Assembly (NCBI GenBank): GCA_021292165.1
Contig: CM037877.1
Coordinates: 84,909,691-84,973,690, forward strand
Direction of reading: 5' to 3'
Length of the DNA: 64,000 bases
Origin: Shinisaurus crocodilurus
Taxonomy: Eukaryota > Chordata > Lepidosauria > Squamata > Shinisauridae
Shown here in pieces: positions 12,960 to 24,300 of the stretch; the stretch's first letter is position 1; the number at the start of each line of letters is the position of its first letter. The position numbers were made by a program, and so were the translations under genes. A model generated the notes under the pieces. That model did no database searches. It saw nothing but the letters and a program-made list of their open reading frames with translations, and was not told the DNA's origin.

Positions 12960-13510
12960 TGTTTCTGTGCAGTCAATAAAATAGCTTGGCCTTCAGCGAG
13001 CAGCCAGCAACACCAGAAATCAACCTGTTAATTTCCTTTCTTCTAGAGGTCAAGCCATCCATCAGGGTTTGAGTGCAGAGCCAGGAGTGCTTAGAAAGCA
13101 CTTTCTGGTATGTGCCAGAACATTAGAGCACAGCTGCCGCTGTGTGTAATTAATGGGAGAGCACTGCATTTTTCTGAGGCATAGTACATCTTTATTTGCA
13201 AAGCCATGTGACACCTCTCACTTCTTTGTTGTGGATGTAAAATTACAGTGAGGCATTTGCATTTAATTTTAGATGCATTTAGGGGCGAAGGGAGCTTGGT
13301 TTATTCATAATTTTTTTCTGTGGGGACCTGATGAGCATTTACAGAAATACAAACCACTTTTATCTGCAGGAGGTTTTCTTTCTGCTGGCATTCACACACT
13401 TACCCTGCGTTCTTAAATTTAGTCCTCTCTTGTGAAAATGGGTTTTGCTGCTTTTATGTTCAGCAGGCTAAACCACTAAATTATGGAGCTAATGCCAGAA
13501 AAGCTCTTTC
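12960..13510. promoter_or_regulatory. possible conserved non-coding element
   Basis: Not recognisable as a repeat. Balanced composition with closely spaced homeodomain-like (TAATTAATG), octamer-like (ATTTGCAAAG) and AT-rich motifs, the texture typical of vertebrate conserved non-coding elements. This is inference only. Confidence 0.2.
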
Positions 13511-13599
13511 ATTTTGTTCCCAAAGTCCCTGTAATTGTTTGGTTTCAGACTTTATGATATAAAACAATTTGTCAAATTATTAATGTTCTGTTCGTGCCC

Positions 13600-13790
13600 A
13601 TTGGAGACAGAGGATAGACTTGGACTTGAGATATCTGGTTTCCAACTGCCTGCCTCTGCCACGAGCTTGTTGCATGGCCTTGGACAGGTCACTTTTTACC
13701 TTCTCCCACACATCTGAAAAATGGGAATAACGGTGTTCTATTTCGCATTACTCTGAATGCAATAGATGCTAAAATGCCATAAAGTGAGAG
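13600..13790 (+). repeat. MIR/AmnSINE-like ancient SINE core
   Basis: GCCTTGGACAGGTCACTTTT followed by ATCTGAAAAATGGGAATAAC is the core shared by MIR and related ancient amniote SINEs. Highly diverged. Confidence 0.6.
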
Positions 13791-14354
13791 ATAGTAGTAG
13801 GGTGAGAAATAGTACTTTTTAAAAGCCTACTATTTAAAATAGGATAAATAAAACTCTATTTGGCGTTTAATCCTGGACATTTCCTGTGGTGCTGTGCATA
13901 TGGGCTGTTCTTTGGAGCTCTCTCTTGTAGCTGCCTTTACTTAATAGAAGAAATGTGATTTGTGTGTGGCAGACAGCTTTAACACCTACTTATATCCTTC
14001 TGTATGGCTTCTTTACAGAATTTAGTTCATTGTTTCTTCTAGGCCACAAATGATTAGCGTTGGACAGTGTAGGCTGGTAAACATTTTTGTGGGCTAATAT
14101 TTGAGGATGTGTTTGCAAGGCTGAAATAATCCTTAACATTTAATGTTCAAATTCTGGAGGTGAGCAAAGTATAATAAAAATGTTTAAACTTAATGGTTTT
14201 ATGACAAATTTAATAGGACTGTTTTTCAGGATCCGATATTGGATTCAGGAGTAATTCTTCTGAAGGTATTTCATGGGTCTTATTGAGGCCTTAAGTGTTC
14301 AGAGACAACAGTCTGTTCTATCAGATGGGTGAAGCACACTGTGAAGGTCTTTCT

Positions 14355-14430
14355 GTCTAATTATTTATTTAAAAGATTTCTATCCTGCCTTTCCACTGTG
14401 AGCATCCAAGGAAGCGTACAAAGTACTTAG
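14355..14430 (-). repeat. LINE/SINE 3' tail
   Basis: ATTATTTATTTAAAAGATTT followed by CTATCCTGCCTTTCC, the inverted form of a common LINE tail. Short and truncated. Confidence 0.45.
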
Positions 14431-15146
14431 TAAATTTTGATCCTGTGAATCCCCTGCTGCTCTTGGGTGTCCATTTTGATGCAATTTAGGATGAGGAGGA
14501 AGTGCTGTGAAGTGTAGTGTAAAAATCTACGTCCCTTTAAGGCTACTCAAGTACAGAAACCAATATCATGAGACATTTATTAAAATTGCAAACCTTTTCC
14601 TGGATCCAAGTTGACAGAGGTTTGTTATTGAGATGCTGCCTTAACATGCTGGGACAATCTAAAGGATGAGGCAAGGAGACAGGCATTTTTAAAGAACACG
14701 TCTCATTCCAGGGCCTGGCACAGAAACAAATGTGAACATTCAATTTAAATGCACAAACTTTTAATCTACAAATTCTGAATTTGTGAATTTAGTGAAATTA
14801 GTTGGATGTCAAGTACTTGATTTTAGCTGAAGTATGTATATTCTCTCCTCCTCTCCCCCCCACCCACCTTTTCGTATGGCGTTGTCTCAGTACTGCCTTT
14901 TGTCCATATCTCTGTAAAAGTTAGGTTGTGGTTGTTAAGGAAAATAGGGATGGCTAAGTGAAAACCCAAGGACAACCTCTGGCCTGCAACATGATTCCAT
15001 GTGGCCTGCATGACTGCCTTTTCAAAGAGTGTTCCCTGTGTGCACCTATTAGCTTGCAGGTTCAGACTAGAAGCACTGATTATGGAAGAAGCCAAGACCA
15101 ACTTCGGACCTCCTTCAACAAGACCAGAAGTTCTTTGGCTTCCACT

Positions 15147-15363
15147 GAGAGCCAGTGTGGTCTGGTGGTTAGAGTACTGGACTGGGAGATCCAGGTTCTA
15201 GTCACCACTCAACCATGAAAATAATTGGGTGATTTTGGGCTAGTCACTCTCAGCCTAACCTACCTCACAGGGTTGCTGTGAGGATAAAATGGAGAGGAGG
15301 AGGGTCATGTACGCTGCCTTGGGCTCTGTGTGGGAAAGGCAGTATATAAATCTAGCAAGCAAA
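15147..15363 (+). repeat. tRNA-headed SINE, full length, squamate type
   Basis: Head GTGGTCTGGTGGTTAGAGTA and box-B-like GGTTCTAGTC, body TTTGGGCTAGTCACTCTCAG and CTACCTCACAGGGTTGCTGT, tail GGCAGTATATAAATCTAGC. The general form of squamate tRNA SINEs. Confidence 0.8.
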
Positions 15364-16830
15364 CATATAAAGCCTTCATATCATCCTTCCCTCCAAGGCT
15401 GGTGGAGGATATGTGTGTGCGTGTGGGGGGAACATTTCCCCCTTAATCCGAGCCTCATGGCTTATACACATGCCCAGGGAACACTTTGAGCTTGGCACTG
15501 AAGTCACAGCTAGGGACGGATGGACTCCCCCCTATATCGCTTGGCTGTGAAGGGTCTCTCCTATCCCCAGCATAGGAAACTGCCTGCACTGATTTTAGAT
15601 TGTTTTACTCTAGTACTCCTGGCCACTGTTCAGAGATGGTGGCATATAGTAGCTACCTCTTGTTTCAGCAGCCAAGGGCTAAAATATATGTGCTTGCACC
15701 CCCAGCAAATAATACTGATGAACTTCTCTTCCCAGTGTTGACCCCAGAGGACTTGGTGGGAGTGGTTACGTGTTATTCACACTGTTCATTGTTAGATTCA
15801 CAGATTTCTGGTTGCACATCAATGCTATGAGTGTGGTAAATATTTATTGGCACGACACATCCACTTATAGTCATTTCAAGTTATGAACACTCCTGTTGAC
15901 AAGCACCTTTCCCCTTTTCTCTAAATCACAATAAATTGTAGCCTACCATTTATATTTTACTTTTGAGTGCATGGCTCGATGACAGTTCCTGTTCCAGAGC
16001 CTGCTTTATTTATAATGCTGCATTTCAGAGCCTTCAGCTATGCTCAGCAGGGTAAAAATGGCTTTCAACCAGCTTGCTTTGGGAGCTGGACAGGAAGAAC
16101 CATGTTTAGCAAAAGCAGTGTCATTTCCCCCCATTCCTCTTTGCAGGGCTTCCTAATAGTTCTGAGTTGAAGTTCTTGACTTCAAAGCAGAGAGAAGAAA
16201 ATGTTCAAGCCAGGCGATTATGTCTAATTCTCCTTTATCTTAGAAAAGTTTTTTTTTAGAGACAAGAACTGTTGATTAAAGGGGTAGCCCGTGTACTTTT
16301 AGGGCATTTTCTTCCCCTTGGGATTGAATCAGTGTTTACTTTTCACTAATTCCTCTCTATTTTTTTCTATTTCTACCAGATATCTCTTGTATTCTTTTAT
16401 GCTCAATAGTCTGTCAGTCTTACAGTAGTTCCCATTTGTCTTATTAACTGTATTTCCCCAGGCTGTATTTGTCCTCCTAGCTTAGTACGTATGTTCTCCC
16501 CTCTTCCTTGCGTTTTTATGCCCCCTAACTACCCTCTCTTCCTTCCCGGCTTTGTCCTCCAGTATTTTGTTATTATGTGCACATTTTATTTTGAACAATA
16601 TTCCTTACACTGTGTCGTCTACCTGCCTATTCAATTCTGGCTAGTCATCTAGTAATCATATTCCATACTTTCTCTCCATTTTCATCAGTGTGTTCTTCTT
16701 ATGGTAACGCTTGATTTAGACTCTGAGCAAATTAAATTGTAGTATCAGACTGTTATCAGTGATTTTTGCAGTATATGAGACAAGTTGATTTTCTGTGAAA
16801 GCAGAAATGCCACCCGCTGCTAGATTTCAT

Positions 16831-17065
16831 GGGTTGGATCCAGCATCTGCTTTCTGTTGATGGAAGGGCTCCACTCACAGAAGATGCCTCTGCGAGATTT
16901 TCAGGGATCCCCCCCTCTTGCATCCCAGGTCACTCCATTCAGCAGGGTCCCCTAAACTTCTGTGTAGCATTTTCAAGGGACTGAATGGGCTGTCATGGGG
17001 AGGAGGGGACTAGGAAGTCCACTTCCACCAGTCCAGTTGCATGTTCCTGAATCTGGATCCAACCC
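16831..17065. mobile_element. MITE with GGGTTGGATCCAG termini, copy 1
   Basis: Starts GGGTTGGATCCAG and ends CTGGATCCAACCC, a perfect 13-bp terminal inverted repeat. The interior includes GGAAGTCCACTTCCACC. Copies at 28362-28581 and 60837-61006. It ends only 95 bp before the first coding exon. Confidence 0.8.
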
Positions 17066-17160
17066 AATATTATTGTATTAATGCCACAGGGCTTTAAAAT
17101 ATATCCTTCCTTGTGCTTGTGTAATAACAGGGTTGTGTTTTTTTTGTAATTTCTTTACAG

Positions 17161-17213
17161 CCTCAACACACAAAATGTCAATAGAATAAGTGAGGTGCCT
17201 TCGAGAACCTGCC
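17161..17213 (+). other. APBA1: APBA1 5' UTR part of the first coding exon, with a tiny upstream ORF
   Basis: The acceptor is a T-rich tract ending TTTACAG at 17160, so 53 nt of leader precede the ATG at 17214. The leader contains ATG at 17175 (A at -3) opening a four-codon ORF (MSIE) that stops at 17187-17189, 24 nt before the main start. The reading frame could be extended to a GTG at 17190, but the family N-terminus MNH begins at 17214, in a reasonable context (G at -3). Confidence 0.85.
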
Positions 17214-18368
17214 ATGAACCATTTTGAGGGGCCACCCGAAGGAGAGGTCAATGACGAACTAGGAAATAGAGAGGTGAATGAGTCTGTGGAGGCTGACCTT
17301 GAACATTCTGAGGTAGAGGAGGAACAGCAACAGTATGCCATTCATTACCCAAGATGTGCCAATGGCAGCCATGAAGGACACTCTAGACAGGAAGAGGAGG
17401 GCACGTTAGCACGGTCAGCTAGCACAGAAAGTGGCTTCCATAATCACACTGATACTGCTGAGGGAGATGTCATAGCCACAGCAGAAGATGACTATGAAGC
17501 AGATAGAGTGCTAGAGAATGAGGATGAGAGCGCCTATGCGGTACAGTACAGGCCTGAGGCAGAGGAATACACTGAAAATGCTGAGGCAGAACATGCTGAA
17601 ACTATTCACAACCGGACTCTTCCCAACCACTTGCACTTTCATTCCATTGAACATGAGGAAGCCATGAATGCAGCATATTCAGGCTATGTGTACACCCACC
17701 GGCTCTTCCACCGAGGAGAAGATGAGCAGTATGCAGAGCCCTATGCTGACTATGGGCTGCAGGAACATGTGTATGAGGAGATAGGTGACACACCTGACCT
17801 TGATGTCAGGGAAGGTCTTAGACTCTATGAGCAAGAGAGGGAGGAGGCTGACAACTATCGCAAGGAAGCCCTGGGTGCCCGTCTCCACCATTACGATGAG
17901 CGCTCGGATGGAGAATCTGACAGTCCTGAGAAGGAGGCAGAGTTTGCACCTTATCCAAGAATGGACAGTTATGAACAAGAGGAAGATATTGACCAAATTG
18001 TGGCTGAAGTCAAACAGAGCATGAGTTCTCAGAGCCTGGACAAAGCTGCTGAAGACATGCCAGAAGCAGAGCAGAATGTGGACACTAGTAACGCTCCTGC
18101 TAATGTGCATCACAAAAGCAACAGTCAACTTTCAGTTGGCTCTAGACCCCCTGTTAATGTGGGAGAAACAGTGCAAAGGTATAGCAAGGAGAAAAGGGAT
18201 GCAATATCACTGGCCATCAAAGACATTAAAGAAGCTATTGAGGAAGTAAAGACAAGGACCATCCGTTCCCCTTATACCCCTGATGAGCCCAAAGAACCCA
18301 TTTGGGTGATGAGACAAGACATCAGCCCAACCAGGGATGGTGAGGATCAGAGGCCACTAGAGGGAGAT
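17214..18368 (+). CDS. APBA1: APBA1 coding exon 1: N-terminus, Munc18- and CASK-binding regions
   Basis: This exon encodes residues 1-385, almost half the protein, and ends in phase 0 at a GTAAGT donor (18369). The start MNH and the [11 protein letters not shown] block are family hallmarks. The part around residues 179-280 ([14 protein letters not shown] onwards) is the Munc18-interacting region. The part around 320-375 ([18 protein letters not shown], then IWVMRQD) is the CASK-binding region. The segment is strongly acidic and probably mostly disordered outside these blocks. Compared with the human protein it lacks much of the Q/P/R-rich stretch after residue 40 and has a rewritten linker around residues 285-318. 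Retaining the following intron would add 11 codons before a stop at 18402. Confidence 0.97.
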
Positions 18369-21300
18369 GTAAGTGTACCAAACTGCTGGATTACATTTGG
18401 ATGACAAACTTGTGTCAGCATCTCACAAAACTGCTCCCCCTGTAATTTTCACCTTGACATTTGGTATTTTCTTATTGCAGAAAGCCAAGACTGAAATCTT
18501 GCACGCAGCCTGCATAGTTCACTTCTGTAGGATATAAGCAGCCTAATTGTGTGCAGGGTTGCTGCCCAAATTCTTAATGAAGAGTGCTAAAATTTCATTG
18601 ATTTGATTTATCATGAACGCTGCTAGTATCTTGCCTGACTTTATATGTATTCCTTTCTCTGCTCATCTACCAGGGTTATTTGGAGTAGGTCATAAAATAT
18701 ACTGGATTATAGATCAAGACAGAATTCAGCTACCCTTTGTGCGTCATACTGTACTAGGACTGCTATCCCCGGGGAATTCTCTGTCTCTTTATTTCGCAGA
18801 GCTGCTTGTGGTAGCATGCATCACTTGTGTGTATAAGTTCCCATGCTTAGTCTCCCTCATTTTCTCTTAAAGGATCTTGGATAGAAGTGGGTTGAGAAAG
18901 ATATAGTCCTATTAACTGATACTTTCCCACTCAACAGAAAAATCCTACACTTTTTGACTCATTTGAAATGTAACTCTGTAAGGATTTGCATATGACTATG
19001 TTGGAAGGGAAATGGGAAAAACAAGAGCTTTGCTCCTCCTGTTTCCTCTGTCTCTCTCTCTCCCTCCCTCCCTCCCTCCCTCTTCCTTTTAATGCACCTT
19101 TCAGGTCTCCCCCAAAGGGAAAATGCTTAAAACTTAATGCAAGGACCACGTGAACGTTTTCCCACAGGGAGAGATACAAAAATTATGTTTCAGATGAGAC
19201 AAAAATATGGCTCGACAAGTAGTGCCATATTAGAAATAGTGTTGGTAGCTGGATTATCTGACTCAGGATTAGGTGTGCCACCTGTCTTGGATGGGGCTGC
19301 CCAACCTCTGATAGATCAGGTTTGTAGTTTAGGGGTGCTCCTAGACCTGACACTGTGGCTAGATGTGCAGGTGGCATTGGTTGCATGAAGTGCCTTCCCA
19401 GCTTTGGCAGGCCCGCCAGCTATGACCGTTCCAGACGAAGACAAATGTTGCCACAGTCATTCAACCCCAAGGTGCATCCAGATTAAACTACTGTAACACT
19501 CTCTACATGGGGTTGAAAAGCATTCGGAAAGTACAATTCGTGCAAAATGTAACTGCTAGGTTGCTGGTGGGACCTAGACATTTTGACCTTGTTATGCCGA
19601 GTTCAATTGAATTGCATCGGTTGCTAGTTTGTTTCCAGGTTCAGTTCAAGGTGCTGGTGTTAACTTTTAAAGCCCTGAACAGCTTGGGGACTGCTGTCTT
19701 CCCAAAAGTGAAGTTAGCTGGGTTGCTTTGGGTCCACTTGGTTGTGGATTGCATCCTGATTCCCCGGATATGATGATGATGTCTTGGAGACAGGAAAATA
19801 TATAGTTTCCAATATTCAAGGGTCCAACTTAATTTTTTTCTGTTTGAGCAAAGGTGAAATTCCATGAGTGGGGATCCCTTATTAAACATTTAGAAACTGC
19901 TTGCTTAAATACATTTGATTTTAATTTCGTGCATCTCATGGTTCCTGCTGAAATACGTTGCATGTGAGGCTTACATTTTGTGTTGACTCAATCTTGCCAA
20001 CTTTGTGTGTCCCATCCACTGGGACAATTTTGTACACCCGATGCCTCTCGCTCAGTGGTGTGGAAGAACAGTTTGTGACAGCTCTTCCCTGGCTTGCAGA
20101 CCTCAGACAGCATAGATCTGTTTTTGTGGTGTTTAGTAAATGATGCACATGGATGGTCTGGTTTTGTGAAGTGGAATTTAACGTTTTTTTAGGAACACGT
20201 TTCTCTTTTTTTCTCTCCCATTTTAGATAATATTCATTTCATGTTCAACTTACCTTTGCGTTAACAAGTTTCCTTAGCTTTCAATCCGCTGCTAGGGTAG
20301 CTTTGCAGAGCTTCGGTTTTTCCACAGCAGGGCTGATCTATTATTAATAAGGAGAACAGAGAAGGCTGCACTGAATAATTGAGCAGGTTTCAGGTGCTGC
20401 ATGAGCCTAAAAGAATTATGCTTATGCTTCCGAAGGATCTGCTCTAGCCAGGAGAAAACAGCAACAGAGGCAGCTACAAGAACTAACAGCTATACAGATG
20501 TGATGATGTGCTTAACGTTTGCTAAGCAAAAGTCTTAGAGCTGCAATGTTTGGGACACAGATGGGAATTCCATTGAGACTTCGATTGATAGTATTAACTC
20601 CTAAAATTATGGAGTGATTAATAATTTTTTAAAAATACTTAAGTGCTTGAATAGTCAGAATTTTGCCAACTAAGATACCACCTTAAAAATAATAATTAAA
20701 AAAAGGATTTAGGATTATCCAAACTACCATGAAAGGCTTGATTCAGAAGTCTGTATTTTACATCTAAGTAATATATGGAAAGATAAAATCAGTGTGCAGC
20801 CTGATCCTAAACATTTTGACTCTAAAGTAAATCCTGCTGATTTTGGAGTAGCCACAAGGAGATGCCATTATAGCTAAGTCTTACCATTTTGGGCTTGTCA
20901 TTGCTCAGGATTGTTGGCAGATGTGATAGAATTTAGTTTTTCAGGATGGTGTAATGCTTTTCTTAGAAACCCTTAGCCTTTAGAGTAGAGCAGGCTATAT
21001 AGCTCATTAAATAAATAGGGCTCATTAGTTCTTGTAGATGCCTCTGTTGCTGTTTTCTCCTGCCTAGCGTAGATCCTTGTGAAGCATAAGCATAATATTC
21101 TTTGACTTCCCTGGTGTTGTTTATAGCTTTTCAGGAAGATGGGATAAATTGTCTGCACTACACATGTTCCTTTTTTTGAATACCCTACCATGGTGTCTGA
21201 GCTTGCAGATTTTCGTAGAGCTTCATAGGACTATAAAAGCCAAAAATCCTGGAAAATCTAAAACTATTATTCAGACCAGCTCTGATGCCATATACCTCCC

Positions 21301-24300
21301 AGCAGTGCCCCACCATTCAAGAATATTTTCTTTTTTTTAAGTTTCCTTTGGGAGGGAAGTTGCTGTGGTGTATGAAACATGGGGGCTGTGTGCAATTAGC
21401 AAAAAGGTAAACATACACATTTTCCTCCACAGCAAAGCCCTTCTTCCCATTACTTCTGCATTGATGCTGGATCAGTATGGATTAATCATGCAGTAGCGTT
21501 AAGGGATGCTGCATAATCTCATTGACTCCTCTGTGTCTCTATCTTGAGAGGGTGTCCCAAAAATCTATTTCCTTTGTCTGCTGGATTTCTGCTGGTTTCT
21601 AGATATGTGGACCGAAGCACCATCCCACTAAGCTAAATCTTGTCCATCTTTGCTTTGAAATCCAGAACAGATGGAATTTCTGTAGATCCTACTCTGCCCT
21701 TTCCTAAGTAGCTTACCTGACTATAGTAATATAAAGAATTAAAACAAGAATATATGTTTAGTTCACATTGCATTTCACACAATTGCATTTTAAAAATTAA
21801 AACAAAACTGCAAGTATTGCAATATAATAATACATGTTTAATTCTACTTTGCTCTCAATTTATGAACCTTTAAAAAAATGTGTCTAACTACAATGGCTCC
21901 CAAAAAATTTTTATACACACACACACTTTTATACACACACACACGCACCTTTAACCACGTCACATTTTACAGTATACCAAGTGGTAGTATTTTTGTTATT
22001 TATTTATTTAGAAGAGACCAATAGTTTTACCATTATGCTACAAATGTGCTCCTGCAAGGCAGGAAATGAAAGGAATAAATGAATGGGCAGACTTTTGTGA
22101 AACAAGGGCTGCTTGCTATGATAGGATAACCTTCTTACAGCCATTAAGTAACAAAGAAGGTTAATCTATATAGGTAGGACACTAGCAACATCTAAATAAA
22201 TAAATAAACATCTCCTGTTACAGGCTTCATTTTCAGGCCCCAGGCACAAAGCTCCTCTGGAAAAAGTCATTCACTGGCACCTGCTAGTTAAGAGATGACT
22301 CTGTAGTTGAAGCAGAACAGCAGCAAAATCATAATGGAAAATTTTTGGATGTATCAGGCTGAGTATCTTAGGGAAATGGTAGGTGAATTCTGGCAAGAGG
22401 ATGAATGGTGATTTAGGATGCAATCCTATGCAGGTTTAGACAGCAAAAAGCCCTAAAAGTCCCAGCATGCCCCAGCCAGTATGGCTGGCTGAAGGGATGC
22501 TTGGAGTTGTAGGACTTTTTTGTGTGTGTCTAAACATGCATAGGATTGCACGCACCCTTAGAGAATTTTTACTTACCCTCTGAAGGCGTTCTCTGCACTG
22601 TACAAACTTTCAATATGGTTGCATTATACCAAAGAATACCATGTTGATCTGACCTATATAAATATGGATGTCGAAGCATCCATTATCTTATTAGGTATTT
22701 TATTTTGAAATTTGGGACTGACCTGGTGTTTTGCTTATTCCTGCATTTCATATCTTAATAGTGGTTGTTTCTCTGCAGCCTACCACTATAATATGTATGG
22801 TAGGATAAATAGGATAGGATATTCTTGCATGTTTTTTTTTTCTTTTTAGGTTTGAAACTGTGCGTTGAAGTGATGCTGAATAATGATGATGGCATATTTG
22901 TTGTTTATATTGCAGCGTGCATAAGATAAACAACATAGCTGGAAAGCAGTTATGCACTCCTTAAATAGTATATGACCTTGGTTACTGGTGCCTCTGTAAT
23001 TTTTATAGTGTTAGGCTGTATAGAAAAAAACCGTTTTTTAAGATTTGAAAGTGGTGGTAGTAAGGGAAGAGTTTGCATCTCATGATGTGTACCTATATTT
23101 CTTTTGTCCTACTTATCACCTCTGGTTAAACTGAAGTTGCAAGCTGTGAAACAGTAAATTGTGTACTGCCTTGATGGCTTTTTAGCAGATAAGGCGATAT
23201 GTAAATGTTAATAATAATAAATATCAGCAATTCATTTTTCAAGTCGTCTTTGGCTCTCTGGATAAACTGTCATATGTCTCCAGCCCTTTTGGGCTTTATC
23301 CTCCATGATCTGTGGCATTGGCTATTTTCTCCTCATGCATTGCCTCTTCAGCATGGAGAGAATGATAAAAAGTAGTAGACCTTGGCAGGAGGAAGGCCCA
23401 GTGAATTGCTCACCACTGCTTCAGGGAGTGGATACTGAGTGAGAATCTACTTCCTTTTATACCCATTTTTCTGAATAGGTAGTGTTTGAGGTGGGGGTGA
23501 GAGGACAAACTATTCACACCCTACATTTTTGGGAGAATATCTGTAATGCTTGTCCTTAACCTGGAGCTGAAGTGTGTAGGTGTCTGGTTTTCTTGTCTCC
23601 CATCTCTGGGAGGTGTTTGGCCCCCCATCACATATACTCCAACAGCATAGCCATTCCCATGTTGGCTGGGGATGATGGGAGTTGTAGTCCAACACATCTG
23701 GAGGGCTCCAGGTTGCTTTAGTCTCTTGGCTCATGGACAGTGTGTAAGGAAGGACATGTGGTTGGGGAACGAAGGGACAGAAGACAGCTGGAAATGAGGT
23801 GGTAAGAGGAGCTGTATCCTTACCCTTGAAAATATACTGGGTGCCATTTGGAACTCTGTATGGTAAATGAAAGAAGGACAGAGTTGGGCTGGTTGGTCAT
23901 CGGCATATGTAACAGCAAAGCATACCTTGCTATACTGGGGGGCGGGGGAAGGTACAAACTGCACAAACCTGTTTTTCCCCCCACTCTTACTAACCTTAAT
24001 ATATTTAAATTGCAACCCTATACCCGCTTACCTGGAAGTAAGCTCCATTGAACTTAATGAGACTTACTTCTAAGTAGACATGTATAGGATTGCTCTGTTA
24101 TGGTCACTTGTCTTGCATTCAGTGTTTTATCCATATGTGTAGCCAAATTAGTGGCTCAAACAAGAATCTAATTATTTTATTTTACATTTCTGCACATTGT
24201 GATTCTAAGCAGATTTACAATTAGTAGGATTTCCTTCCCAGTAAATATAAATCTGACGATAATTTGGTGAAATACTGCATGTTAAATTTTATCTGGATTT

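Larger units (their letters stand above)
1..17160 (+). other. APBA1: presumed APBA1 intron 1 (3' part)
   Basis: No coding exon is recognisable. In mammals a non-coding first exon lies far upstream, so this is taken as intron 1. It holds a dispersed repeat at 48-230 (ends in a tail with TGGACTAGATGGACC), the elements listed separately, and unassigned unique-looking stretches at 800-2700, 4000-4950, 5130-6900, 9960-10780 and 11980-13600. ORFs here are short and match nothing I know. Confidence 0.7.

Noticed and set aside
17190..17213. An N-terminal extension of eight residues from GTG 17190
   Set aside because: Non-ATG start; the family N-terminus MNH at 17214 has good context.
17679..18128. 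149-codon open frame on the minus strand
   Set aside because: It is fully antisense to APBA1 coding exon 1 and its composition mirrors the acidic sense codons; a shadow frame.
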